From Haemonchus contortus (lineage: Eukaryota; Nematoda; Chromadorea; Rhabditida; Trichostrongylidae), in the NCBI GenBank assembly GCA_000469685.2, contig LS997564.1, positions 6,102,591 through 6,166,590 of the forward strand: a DNA stretch of 64,000 nucleotides, written 5' to 3'. Position 1 is the stretch's first letter. Each line of letters starts with the position of its first letter. Positions 25,050 through 38,200 of this stretch are shown one piece after another. The notes under the pieces were generated by a model that saw only the letters and a program-made list of their open reading frames with translations, was not told where the DNA came from and did not search any database. The position numbers and the translations under genes were made by a program.

Positions 25050-27450
25050 TATTTCTATGTGCAAGTACATCGTTCAAGTTCTTTCAAATCATCGATTAAT
25101 TAATTAATTTATATGGGTATTGTATGCAATGTATTGAGGATTAGTCGATCGAATAGGGATCTCGCTTCCTTTCATTGTTGAATTGGTTTATGCTTTTGTT
25201 GGGTACTTATGAACTCACTTGTTCCTTTCTTGTCAACATATAAAAAGGGTATTTTCCATTCGTTGATTCAATATATAATGCCTGACTACCCTCAGAATTT
25301 AATTCAGGAAGAAGTCACACTGTCCCAGACTCACCTATGTATACTGTGGCTAGTGAATATTAAAGGGAAAATGGTTACAGTTGGACTAACCTGAGACTAC
25401 AGAAATTGTTTGTAACTGTCCATTTATTGTTTGGGGAGCTATTTCAAAACCATGAAACCATCCAGTACTAGTACAATGCTCATTGCTAGAGATATGTACT
25501 TGCACCTAGGAGCCAGGGAAGGCGTCGTTTCTCGTGGTATGAAACAAGCAGGGTTGATTAAAGGTAATTACAAGAGCAAGCGGTTCTGCGTAACTTTGTC
25601 CCAGACCTTCGATATCCGACTCATGGGAAGTGCCGCAGTTAGCCTTTGAAAATGAGTAGTAATCGTAAAAAAAATATACTGAATTACCGACCGGTAAGTC
25701 TGCCGTCATGGAAAGGGGCGAAGTCACGAGTTCGTGATGAAACCCGGTCATCGAGGTATTCGACCTTCTTGGAGTGGTCGGTCCTCCCATTCTCTCCACA
25801 CTGTTGCAAGATGCGTAGAATAAATAATAGAGCGTTATTTCCAAGGTATCATAAGAAGGAAAACAGTCTGCGGAAAAGATGCAGTTCACAAATTTTCCCG
25901 GAGGCAATCAAAGAGTCACAGATATGAAAGTTACACGGAAATTGCAGTGAGCTTCGAGAGTAGGGCATGGCTATCAGAAAGCATAGCTCGAAGGGAACGT
26001 GGTGGGAGAGAGCAGGGAGTACTATAGTCAGTAGATGGTACAGTAGTTCAACAGAAAGGATTACTACCTGCATAGAAGGGCACGAATCACTGTTACGGCA
26101 CTGATTTTGATGTTCTAGATCAGGTTTCCTAATATAATGGAGTTTCAACTTCATTTAGGTTAAAAATATTTGGGTTAAAGGTAGTTCGCTAGGTTTCTAG
26201 TGTTATGGGTTAACTTTTATTCGATAACCAGAAAATAGCCTGCCCCGAAAACCTCGCAGGACATGGGATTATAGCAAAGTGCAGGTCACCTGAAGACATG
26301 CTGAGTCTCGGTGTATCAATGAAGTTCTGAAGGTTTTCTTGAAGGACATGATGTGCAAGTAATCAGATAGCATCGACATAGTCAATCATCCTAGGTGTTA
26401 GTCAAAGACAAGCTCGTCATTTGCGCGTAGAAAAGACATCTGTACTAGCACACTCGGCTATACACAGAAAACGAATCAAGGCTGAACCCGCAACCTTCCC
26501 ACATGTAAAAGCTCCCTTCCACACCCATTCCCTCCCACATGAAGAAGTACGGGCTTGGCAGGTCCCATTGAACAGTCATCTAAGCTTCGGGAATGCTCTT
26601 TGTGGCGGTTTTGGAGAAACCGAAATAGTTTTCATTTTCGGTTAGATTAGGAAGCGACCACATCTGGCTAAGTGAAATGAACAAGGAATCCATCTGAGTG
26701 GCTGACAGCAATATGAGTTGGTAACTTACCGGAAAAGAGAATTGTAATTCCAAGCGGGGAAACGAAGGGGGTAGCCGAAGGGGATGTTCCGACGATCCAA
26801 AATAGAACTGGCTGTTCGTTACCCGATCTCCACCCCATAGTTCTTTCAAGAGCTCGAATAGCATCGCTCTCCATGCCTACATCACAACGTTCTGTGCCCC
26901 GAGGTTGACCAAACCCTCATCTCCGTTTTTTTATCAGCAAAACGAGTCCATCAGTAATTCAGGATATTCTCAACTAACCGAACAAATTATAGGATTTTAT
27001 TACCAAATAATTATGAATCTGAATCACCAAATAAATGACAAGTCATTGTGAGCACAGCTCAAGACAAAATATATACAAATGGATGAATAACTCAGAAAAA
27101 TGCTCAACAACACGCAAGTGAGGTATGAGTTTCGAATCTACCCGATCGACACGGTGTAACAGTGAAAGATTCGAAGGTGACTAGGAATATGAGGATGCTA
27201 TACTATTTATACATCAAATAAATGCTTTGTAACAAATTGAACACAGAATTATGAAAAATACTCGTTCGTTGAAAGCCCGAAAGCCAGCGAGTTCAGCAAG
27301 CAAAGGGCCGAGCCGCTTGAAAATGTATAAAGAGCCATGTGCAGCTCTCTTCGAACGACATAATTTGTGGTGAAAGAAAGGAAACACGTTTTGTACAGAG
27401 CAAAGGAGTGAAATACGCCACAAAGAGCATTCCGGAGCTGAAATGACTCC
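25050..27450. other. Intergenic space between malectin and the ASB gene
   Basis: The two genes converge here. No supported gene is present. A frame near 25646 (+) contains NYRPVSLPS, which resembles a reverse-transcriptase block, but nothing around it fits. From 26529 to 26607 there is an inverted copy of the ASB gene's 3' end, listed separately. Confidence 0.5.
26529..26607 (+). repeat. Inverted partial copy of the ASB last exon
   Basis: This stretch matches the reverse complement of 27416-27495 at roughly 85% by eye. That region is the final codons, stop and first 3' UTR bases of the ASB gene. Read on the plus strand, it still encodes IPSHMKKYGLGRSH and a stop, against IPSHMKEYVLGRSH in the gene. 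Homology fades upstream of 26529. The two arms are about 0.8 kb apart, so a transcript across both could fold into a hairpin. Confidence 0.75.
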
Positions 27451-30400
27451 TCAATGGGACCTGCCAAGCACGTACTCCTTCATGTGGGAGGGGATAGGCA
27501 GACGTGAGACGACGTCTGGCCGAAATGGCGAGACCATAGAGCGAAGGCTCAGACGGCAGAGCTGTTGCAGCGAAGCAGGATTCCTACAACAAAGCCATAC
27601 TTACGGTTTTACTGGAAGGATGGTGATTTCATGATGAGCGTGCAGTTCAGTTCAGTGGCATCCACACTCACCTTGCTCGTTCCAGGATGTCCCCTTTCAG
27701 AGCAAGAGGCAAAGGCAGGCGATCAATGGCACCAACGTCAAAATCTTCCCCAAGTTCCAACATTGAATTCAGTACCTGGAACTAAATCAAAGGATTTCAC
27801 TGAATTCCCAGGGTTACACTCAGACTATTCCGAGCAATAGACTTTTCACACCTGTGGCTGCTCTCGAGTGGCGGCCAGGCGCAGTACGTTCCTCAGTTGA
27901 CCGCGGGTGTTGGTGATAGGACTGCGCATAACCACTTTTGCGCCATAGGACAGCAGCAAGTGAACAACACGCGGATCGACCTGGAATTGACATTCGTTTT
28001 CGAAAAAAAAATGAAAGGCCATACCCATTGTTCCAGATTTGGAAAGTTCTCACCTCGTCCCTAGAACGGAAATACTCCACGAAGGGACTTTTGAGCTGAG
28101 AGCCGTCTTCAAAGCGATGTTGTATGTTGGGATCTGCTCCGGCTTCAAGGAGAAGACGAAGAATTTCATACTGATGTTCGAGAACTGAAATTATCTCAGT
28201 AGTTCACCTGAGAAATGTTTCAGAAAGAGGCACGTAGTGATGGTGATAGCACCCACTCCTGGTGCGGCTTCGCCCAAGGTGGGATTGATAACTGTTATAA
28301 ATGGCGATTAAATTGGGAACTAGACCACTATTCTCAAAGCATGCCGAGCCAAGGGATAAAACACTACTGGAAATCTACCTGCCCCAATACCATGACCTAA
28401 ACCATTCGGTACGTTATCTATTGCTGTGGCATTGCACTAAACGAAGAAAGAATCAAAATTATTGGCTGGTTTACCATAAACATTCCTTTATAAGATGATA
28501 TTCACCTGAACAAGCTGCCAAATGAAGGGCCGAACCAATGTATGTGTGGATGGCGTTAACGTCCGCACCGGCGTCTATGATGATCTGAAAGGAAAGACAG
28601 CTGAAGTGATGGTCTCTAGGGATGGACGAGCTTAATCTGCTCGCTAACATGAGTTTTCAAATTCAAATAAGTTCGACCAGCAAGAACGTCGTAGAAGATT
28701 TCGTAGATAAAAAGATCAAGAGCTCCTCCTAAGGTCCTCGCACCGAAATGGGCGACAAGTGAAGAGAACTCTCGAGAACACCCGATCTCCCCGTCTTTTT
28801 AGAGGTCGGTTTTTTGTTTCAAAATCATCGTTGTCCATGTTGCTTCTCAGAGTTTCTTCGAACTACTAGGAGGTACCTCCTACTATCACTATCGCCATCA
28901 TACCAGAGAAACGCGTACACAGGAAGGTATAAAGGCTGAACTGATCACTTCCGCTACTCCATATCACCTATAACCGCCTTTCCGCCGCCCTTTCAGCTTT
29001 ATCAGTACTGCTACCACTCGTAGTCTGTTCTCAGGGCTATCTCATATAACCCTAGCAAACCTTACCGCTCAGTATCACTCGGATAAATGTGGTCCTAATC
29101 TGACTCCCGCCTGTCCCTTTTCGGTACTGCTACTTTCCTCGTAACCTCCCTAGCCGCCGTCACCATTGGGTTCTGTGGCTAACACATCATCTTATCATCT
29201 CTTATCACATGATATCACAATCCACATGACTCAGTGTTGTTGTCCGCAAGACTCTATTGTGACTTTCGGGAATGATGGGTCATCCACGACACGCAAACAC
29301 TCTCCGACTTGAACACCCAGGAGAGGAACACGTCATTACTTATTTCATCATACATTAACAAGAACTATAAGTATTTTACTCGAGTAAGGTCAAAAATTCT
29401 TACTTTGAGAAGTTGCGGGTCGTCTTTAAGAACAGCGATATCGATGATCGACGGCTTGTTGTAACTCTTTGGCATTGTGACGTTGGCGCCGAGCTAACAA
29501 ACACAAAAAACTATTGATTGAAAGAGTAGTGAGGAACGTGGCTCAAACCACAAAAACGGACAGATCGAGCCTTTTCTGATAAGACTCACCTCAATAAGGA
29601 ACTTTACGAGGGTAGCACTGCCACTGAGTAGTGCATAGTGCAATGGAGTACGTAAATCCTGACGTGGATGAGCTTGAGCGTTCACATCACCGCCGTATTT
29701 GTGGAGAATTCTAAAATATCGATACGGTAGGCTACCGAAGTGAACGTTGATGACAAAATTTGAGCCCAGAATTTAATTGCCAACCCAGGAGTAAGAAAAA
29801 TGTTTTAGCCTCAGAATGAGTTAACCACGAAGTGCTGTACAGCGACCGATCACTGAAGGATTCGCCCCATTTCCATTCAGAACAGTACGAGATCCACATC
29901 CAAAGGGCTTGAAGAATGATTTCCGAGACCAGCCAACATCTTTGCCCTTTCCACACACTTCTGGCATCAGCCGTGTGGTCCCAGCAAGAGGGACCTACCG
30001 CCTTCACCTGCTCCATTCTGTCTACATAGGTTCAAAAGGCATAGTTACTAGAATTGCAAACCTGATTGCTTCCATTCCATTCTCCTTCAGCCGACATGCC
30101 TTCATGATTGGAGTTAGGCCTTTTCGATCAAAGACGTTGGGGTCAGCACCGTATTTGAGCTAAACAGAGTAAGACTCAGTCGTCGAATTAATGGTTGCTA
30201 GATGAAGTAGGAGCACGGGCTCCGTTCTAACTACTAAAAACGAAAATGACTCAGGGACTGACAAGAAGCTCGATGAAATGGGTGTCGAGAGGGCTGACAT
30301 GAGTGATTTCCGGCCCATCAAAGTAAATAGCATTCGGACTGGCACCGTTTTCTAGTAGAAGGCGAGCGCAATCGTAGTGACCATTCTGAAAGGAGTGAGA

Positions 30401-33400
30401 GGCTACTCATAAAAAGGGAATAAAAAAGGACTCCGGTTAAATAAACGATCAATGGATATTCTGTAAATAAGAGACAGATCTATGAGGGATCGTCACAAGG
30501 TAAGTAAGTGTAAAGCATAAAAACGAGGTATTCGGAACGAAATATCGACAGGTTGTTCAAAAGCCATCAAAAAGTGCTTCGCATTTCAATGCCCCTCTCT
30601 CCCGTTGCTTCTGACTTTTCTTACATTACAAAATCACAAAAAAATCACCACAACTACAAAATTACAGTGCAATTCTTACAAAAAAGTTACTCCCAGCATC
30701 ATCGATATATTGGGAAACTCGGAAGGTTGGGCTCATGAAAAAGTGTTAGCGAAACACCTGACTGATCATTAGACTTTATTGGGTTTTTCGGAGTCGCATG
30801 GATTTAGGTGAATCATCATCAGAGGCATAGGTACTTTCAAGCAAAAAATTTGGGCTCGAGATTTGATTGGATTTTGGGGATAAGTGAAATTATTGAACGA
30901 TACGATTGCGAAGAATACTTTCTTAGATATGACTTTTCCTTTCCCTCCCAATCAGAAAGGTATTACCACATCTAACATTTGTTTACCAAAGTTTGAAAGT
31001 CCGTCTTGGGGTATGCCCTCACCCCATCCGACCTCCACTCAAGACCGTAGTAGCATAGAGAATGTGTATGTAGCCTATCCAATGCCTTGCAGTGGTTAGC
31101 CGATCTGCACGACAGCACTTCTACCCTCCCAGTCCAGTTTAGTATCAACTAATCGATCCCAAAAGGACGTAAAGCTTGGTTGGCGAGCTGGGGTGTCATT
31201 AATATCGGATACGTGTGATGATGCACCACTTGGCACCATATCACCTACTCCGTAGCACCTGACTAGTCACTAGAAAATTCAATAGTGAAGCAGCAAGTAA
31301 CAAGCTAGGCAGCATTACCGCTATTTTGGATAGTCAACTCGTTCAATGACGCCATAAAGGTCTTTTTTGGCCACCCCATGGCTGATCTCTGCCACCATCC
31401 ATCAAGTGTGACGACATCTATCGCTTTTCAGTGTCACACTTATAATGTAAACTGATGCCCACCTTGATAGCAAGTCGTAAAGGCTCATCAACGTGTTCGC
31501 GACTTGGATATTTTCCGTTGGCCTCCATTACAGGAGTTTCGTACTGCTGTACAGCCTCAGTGTACTGAAAAATGATTCATAACGTTGTTACGAAAAATTT
31601 TCGAAAAAATCTTTTTAGACGGACCTGAAGGAGTAGTTTGATCATTCTGTAGTAACCGTGTTCAGCGCAAAGATGTAGAGCCGAACAACCAACTTCGTCA
31701 ACAGCGTCGACCTGAGTAGGACGATGGTGTTAAATGGTAAATTGTGAAGGACAAAAAGTAAACAACAACCTTTGAGAAATGAAAAAAAGGGGTGAGAGAG
31801 GAGTAACTCAAAGAGCTGACAACATAGTAACGAATTGAAGATGAATCAATAGCAACCCTTTCAATATTATCGAGGTGTTTTCATCTCATTTATAAACTGG
31901 CCGCTGTGAACTTTAAATCATGCGCTTTATATCTTACTGCATCGGACTGTTCATCAAAGTGCTACTGCTCCACCAAACTATTGTCTACTTATGGTAAAAG
32001 TGAATTGAGAAAAGTGACGTTTCGGTTATCAGCTGTAGGCTTTAAATAGGCTAGCAATCACTGATATACCCCAAGTTGCCCTCGCTACGAAAGTTTGTGA
32101 CCTAAAAATAAACAAAGAGGTCTCTTCCGGAACACAAACTACACACCCATTATCAGTGCCTGCGAAGATCAGTTAAAACAATTCATCCAGCCGCTTGAGG
32201 GAGGTATCGGTTCACATGTGCAGGCCATGGTGATCATCAGTAATCAACTTTATTCTGCTAAATCCTTTCAATGATGATGTGAATAGAAGGACGTGAAGAC
32301 AACGTGTTGAAGCAGGGGACCGTGCGAAAGGCGGTGTTACCGCTGTGGAGAAGAAGGGCAATTCCTATGACCATTCATTAGCATAATTTCCTTGCTTTCT
32401 CCTTTTTAACGCGCCTCGCTCCTTATGCTCAGGGTGATTATGTGCTTCCGAGAACCGTCCCTAAGTTCTGTCCAACGGTGTAGAAAGGGGGCGGCGGGTA
32501 AGAAAAGAATAAAGGCACGAATTGTTGAATGTCCCCTACTGCGAAAAAATTTTTCTGAAAGACCCTCAGGAGATTCCGTGCATCGGCCACTTTTTTCAGC
32601 CGAACCTCCACTGCTATCTGTCTTTTCTCCAGAGATCGAGCGACGACTATCAGCTGACTAAATCGCTGCTATTTGCCTCCCCGAAAGAAACGCCTGCACT
32701 GATGACCACAGTTCAAAAATTAAAGTCAAAAAAGGAAAAAGCTAGAACCACAAATAAATAAAGGTTTCTCAAAAAAAACCTTCCGAAAAAAAGACGTTAC
32801 CAACCTTAGCTCCCTTAGTAAGCAGCAGTTTTGCAGCACCAACATAGTTAATGAAGCAAGCGTAATGTAGTGGTGTTAGCCCACGAGTGACTTCACCGTC
32901 TGGCTGAAAGCAAACTACGTTAGTAGTGTAATGTTGTTTCACAAAACATAATACTAACTTCCTACTCACTGACTTTCTTTGCCCTGTTACTCGAAAAAAG
33001 ACAATTATTATATCAGGACATCTTAATTAGAAGTATACGGGGTATAAGATGCAAGAAAAAGAGTTGTCAAGCATTCGATTCGCCGAACTTGGAAAAATTA
33101 GGGTTTATTCTTTTCAAGTATTCACAAGTGCCCAAAACTTGGATGGATGAGAAGAGTCAGCACATTTACTCAGCATTTTACCACCTCGGTGGAATACGGT
33201 GGAGGCATGTTCTCCTCTGGTACAAACATAAGCGAGGCAGGCTACCCTCAGTGAGACTTCATGCGAGTCATTTTCGTTCTCAAATTTTACAAGTCAGACG
33301 GAACTGAGGGCAGTTGCCCTAATCAAACAGTCACTTAAATGTGATTTGTTTTTCAAAACAACCATCCGACACGACCTGAGCAGAAAATTTCATGTTGGTG

Positions 33401-35201
33401 TTTGATAGATAAACTGGCCCTAAGGTCACTCGTTCTCTATAAAAACACGAAACACTGCCACGGGACGACGAGACAGAGGGTGCAAACAAACAGGGACTGA
33501 TCACCTACTGATTTATCACTGTTATGGGGGAACTCACATAAGTGAGACCATCATAGCATGCCATTGCAAAAAAGCAATCCTCAAATTGCATTAGCTCTCT
33601 ATTGAACCTCCTTTTATGTATGATTACTTTTTGTTCGGTACCCCTCCCAGTATTTACTCTCTAATAACGAGTCCAAGGCTCAAAAACGTTCTTCCTTTTT
33701 TAGAAACTCCACGAAGGAACGGAGTAAATTGTGTAAATGGTCACGAAATTTTTGAAGAAAGTCTTGAAAACATAAATGTTCACTCACCTGGGCTCCGCAT
33801 ACAAGAAGGCTTCGGATTTCATCGAGCGACGCGTAGTTGGTGATTTTGTCAGCCAACTGTCGCTAAAATTGAATTATTTTAAGAAGGGATAAAGTTTTTA
33901 CTGAAAAACCGACTTCTAATGTTTTCTCGCATTCGACCGGCTCTCTCTCACAACCGTGTCGGAATCTTCATGAGGGAAGGCTTATGGAATTACTTGCAGG
34001 AGTCGGCCCACGCATGTGTTTTAGCAAATCCAACCTAACCCCTTGATCAGAACATGGACGGATCGAGCCCTGGGGGAATATTCATTAGGGATCTGAACCT
34101 AAGACTGTTCTAGCGGTCTCAGCAAGTTACACTTCCTCAGCCTCGGGTCCGAAGACCATTGCTGATAAAAAATTTAGATTTAGAGAGGGAGTAGCTTTTT
34201 CTACATTTATTTTCGATTTCCAATTCACTCATGTCGAAAGTGTGTGTTCGAGTGTGTTGAAGAGGGAAAAAATAGCACTTGGCGACCAACTCAGATGTTC
34301 AGCACGTCCCCGAAACGACCTCCTGCACTTGTGCTTGCACGAAGCAGCTGATTTCTGTTGACAGTTGTGGTGCGACGCGACGACGCGACGTGATCCGAAG
34401 GTGATCAGCGACAATGTCGCGCGACGAATTCGCCGTCGCCACCCGTCGCTGCTTGGGTGTTGACCACAACAGTGTTGTTGTGAAAAGTGAACGAGAGCGA
34501 CTCGTGCGACCCGACCAAAGTCGAGTGCCGGCACTGACTGTCGCAGACGACATTAAAAGCTCAATAACATCTAAAGAAAGTAAAAACAAGAGAGGATTAC
34601 AGGGATATCTGCACAGCTCTTATCCCACTTTTGCTGATGACCGAATAAGTTGAAAACCGGGAAATCAGAGCATTTAGACCTTTTATCCTGCCTTTCCTCT
34701 TAAGTTTACTCATACAAAAGCTCAACACCTCTCCGAGACCGAAGGAGCACAATTGCTGTGTTCGGAAAAGAAAAAAGGAAGCTGAAGGTCAACGGGCTCT
34801 ATTTGCTCAAGTCAGGGTTGGCTATTCGGAGCTTTTCAGCTTCCCTAAATAGAACATTGTCGGGAGCCGAGAAATTGCAGATCCAAAAATCAGAGACCGT
34901 TGAGTGCATGTGTTGGCGTTCTCTGCGAAAATTACTGGACAAGAGGAACAAGGTGAAATCCACTTCGAGGCTTACTTCCTCTTCAATTCGTCAACAATGG
35001 AAGAGGAAACACTGCGAGGTAAGGAAGGAACGGACCTACAGTGACAAGCAATCAGCTGAGTCAATACGGAGGTGGCTTGAGGAGGAAACCAGTTTGCGGG
35101 ATAGAAGCCAAATGTGACTGACAGGAAGGTCTGCACAGTGTACATACCTGCAGTTGGTGCTGTTGTTCATCAGTGAAGCGGATATCTCGGGAGATGATCA
35201 T
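27451..35201 (-). CDS. Ankyrin-repeat and SOCS-box (ASB) protein
   Basis: Substrate receptor of a Cullin-5/Elongin B-C ubiquitin ligase by family role: ankyrin repeats bind the target and the SOCS box binds Elongin C and Cul5. Fourteen exons, all phase-consistent, on the minus strand: 35148-35201, 33788-33862, 32805-32903, 31625-31711, 31463-31564, 30263-30385, 30062-30159, 29590-29710, 29404-29493, 28506-28584, 28054-28184, 27852-27980, 27672-27775 and 27451-27583. They give about 474 aa. Repeat signatures appear in order: GLTPLHYACFINYVGAAKLL, SALHLCAEHGYYRMIKLLL, RLAIKNGHYDCARLLLENGA, LTPIMKACR, RTPLHYALLSGSATLVKFL, GSALHLAACS, YEILRLLLEAGADPNIQ and VVHLLLSYGAKV. The C-terminal SOCS box reads SLQQLCRLSLRSMV...RLPIPSHMKEYVLG. 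The ATG at 35201 is the first in frame after a stop. One SINE (30985) and an opposite-strand frame (32515) lie in introns. Which ASB subgroup it belongs to cannot be told from this sequence alone. Confidence 0.93.
30985..31240 (-). repeat. tRNA-derived SINE inside an ASB intron
   Basis: Diverged copy of the 4168 family in the intron between ASB exons 31463-31564 and 30263-30385, in the same orientation as the gene. Blocks in common include GTGTATGTAGCCTATCCAATG, CAGTGGTTAGCCGATCTG and AAAGCTTGGTTGGCG as read on the plus strand. The head still shows GTGGTGCATCATCACACG on the minus strand, but the B box has decayed. Confidence 0.55.
32515..32761 (+). CDS. Possible terminal exon nested in an ASB intron
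   Basis: An open frame from an AAAG acceptor at about 32515 reads through YCEKIFLKDPQEIPCIGHFF and PKETPALMTTVQKLK to a Lys-rich end and a TAA at 32761. The stop overlaps an AATAAA poly(A) signal. It lies antisense inside the intron between ASB exons at 32805 and 31711. No upstream exon was found and the family is unknown. It may be a fragment of a mobile element or a chance frame. Confidence 0.2.
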
Positions 35202-38200
35202 CGTTGAGACTGACGAAGGGTTTGTTACTCTGCTCAGGGACACGCCCCGGCGACGGGCGTTCGTCGGGTCATGTGAGACGGCCGCAGGAGCCAAATGTGC
35301 TAGCCGGGACAACGACCGATCGACGCCTGACCCTCGGTTGAACTTTAGCCAGCACAACTGTTCTTAATCCATTTTTTTCGAATTTTAGTTCCTAGCAGAA
35401 TGAGAGTGCTCGGAGGTCAAAACGTTGCCGATTCCTCATGAAGGACTGCTCCACCTACCCCTGTGAATGCCCGATCTGAAAGTAGGACCAACAAGCGATG
35501 AAGCGAAAAAGTGGTAGGAAATAGGGGATTTGAGTCAAGAATTTCTGTACTCTGTCCGATACAAAATCAGGGATTTGATGCTTAGCAGGTACAACCCGGT
35601 TTTCAGAACAGGTCGATAGATTGAGCAATTCCCGGAGGTCGTTAAGCTGAGGTGTTTAGGATGTGATTCAGTCAGGGCCATGCATAGAGACGCAGAAAGT
35701 ACTTTAAAATAGTAGTATAACAACGGAGTTTTTCGAAAGCCTTAAAACGGGAGCTGTAGGGGCAGCTGGACCCTCCTATTTGATACCATCATCTTATCAG
35801 TTTTTATCATTTGCTATCAATTTATCTACTTCCACATCACTTGCTGGCTCAACCAAGAACCAATTTGCTCGAAGCTCGCAACGGATCAGTTACACTCTCA
35901 GTAACTTCCCATTATTACTTTTTTATCTCCCTTTCTGCTCCTTTGTGATGACCGTCGTGAAGGCACTCATCTTTTCCTTCATCGGTGCAAGTGAAAATGG
36001 GTGATGCCGCTACACTCTACCCTTCATCCCAAGGGCCAGAGCGCAGGTGTGATGGATCTTGATTTCTCCCGAGTAAAGCAAAGAAACACTCTGAAGGTGG
36101 CTCTCCAACTAACGCGTAAGAGAAAGGGGAAAGCCAGACAAGGTGGTACACTGACAAACTGTGAGAAGCCTATATGAAGTTCAATTTCCACTGCATTTTC
36201 ACCCTCCCTCCCCTCCACCTCGGTTTATCATCAATCATCTTTCAGGACCACCCTCACCATCTTCACTGAAAGCTTCAGCATGATCAGTGGCTCTGTCGTT
36301 CCAGCAAGTCTCGTTTCCACTGAGGTAGCATAGACTTCTTCCTACTGTGGTCGCTTAAGTATCCGAACTTGGGTTGAAAGGACTCGCTCGATGAGCCAAT
36401 CATTGGAAGGCTGAGGCATGGTCATGGTCTTAGGGGTAGCCCTTTCGTACGTGAGAACTCTTTACTGGCCTGCAAGTGTGAAAGTGGAAGAATAGGTGTT
36501 GCATCTAAGAAAGCTGCTGACACACCCCATGATTTAGTACTGCTCAGTGAATGTGATTCCTGGCGCGGCATCATATGAAAGCCATGGGGTATGGATTTGT
36601 GCTGGCACGGGTTAGTTGTGTCGTTCAAATGAAGACAGTAGATAGGAGCTGAGAAAGTACATGATCTTTCTACATTGCACTTTCTCAATCACCGACATCC
36701 TTCTTGCATGAGCACGAGGATGCAGCGAAGAGGATTGGATGATAAAAGAGAAAGAGAGTCGAGATTTTAGCTTTGAAGATCCACCCTGCACCTCCTACAA
36801 GCTTAGAAGAGTCTATATTCAGTTGGACGAATGATTTATGAGGATTCGCTTGTGTGCCACGCAACGCTGTATGATCATAGGATGAAGGGCAAGTCAGGCG
36901 AAGCTTGCAGCGATTGACCGTTTTTATGTGGTTACATAACCTCTGGGGAGGTCTCCACGTACCATTTCATTTCCTTCTTGTAGTAACAAATAGCACGATG
37001 TCGAGCCCTTTGGAGCCCTGGGTCCTACTTTGTGTGGGCCTTTCCAAGGCACATAAGGTTTGTGGGCAGGAGAGCCCAAAGCTGTTGATCCGATCATCAC
37101 TGCAGTATGTTACTGATGGGTTTTCGAAATTTCAGTCAAACCCTAGTGAATCACCTCATAACGAAATTGAGGCCTGCTAGCATGACGTGAGGTGAAAGTG
37201 GTTGCACCTGGACCCTGCTCATCGTAAAGTCCATCACAATACAACAGAAGTCGCGTGCACGCCTTGCACATGACGCTAAAGGGCAAAATGAAGGGCAACC
37301 ACGAAGAACGGAGTCCATCCACTTCGAAAACAATACGCTGGTGTATTAATCCTCCCTATCCTCACAACAAAAAAGTAAGACTCAGAGCCTAGGGCAGGAC
37401 GTTCCGGGGAAAACATGAGTTTCCATTGGGTATTTTTCCCTCCACCTTTCAAACAGACATAATGTGATGATTGCAATGACAAACAATATCCGCTCTAGTG
37501 ATGGATAAGAGGATCAAGAACCAGTGGACACTGAGGTGTTCAATGGGCTGATGGTTAGGGCCCCTATTGCTTTCCCATTCACCAAACACCACCCAGACCT
37601 CGGAAACATCGTGATCAAACCGAAAGTGAAAAATATCTGTAAAAAATGGAAAATTCACCTAAAAGCCTCATCTTTTTGACCTTCTCTCCTAACGTAAGCT
37701 GGGTAAATTTTCTGTAAACTCAAAGGAGCATATGTCTGAAATTGAACTGGTAGATGTAGATGAGGTACATGCTCCCAGTGTCACAGCACGACTAGCCTCT
37801 TGTGGAGTGGAAGCAGATGAGCATCATGGACTGGAAAAAACGTCCAGTACAGTTTTATGAGACAAGGCAGAATTGTTTCAAGCACCATGACAGATTGAAA
37901 GGATCCGATAACGGTTTGATATCCGAAAGTGTATACTTGGTAGTGAGAATTTCGGGGAATTCCGATTTTTTTCAAAATATCTCCATATCTGAGTTTATCA
38001 CGGGTTGGACCAAGACTTCCCCAGAATGCCCGTAGCAGGTCAGGTCCCACCTCCTAACCCTTCCAAATTCTTCATTCCTTTTCACGAATACCGGGCCATC
38101 GTTGAAACTCAAAAGAGAGCGAAGCTATCACATAGATGTCACGAGTTAGGCGACAAATGTCAACGACCCCGCTAAGCATAGACGACGGCACTTTTCAGCA

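Noticed and set aside
25646..25927. NYRPVSLPS, resembling a LINE reverse-transcriptase block
   Set aside because: The expected downstream blocks and the catalytic YxDD-type motif are absent in all frames I checked.
34229..34653. Overlapping open frames on both strands, including one starting MSRDEFAVATRRCLGV
   Set aside because: GC-rich stretch inside the first ASB intron, open on both strands through composition; no donor or partner exon gives a coherent gene.
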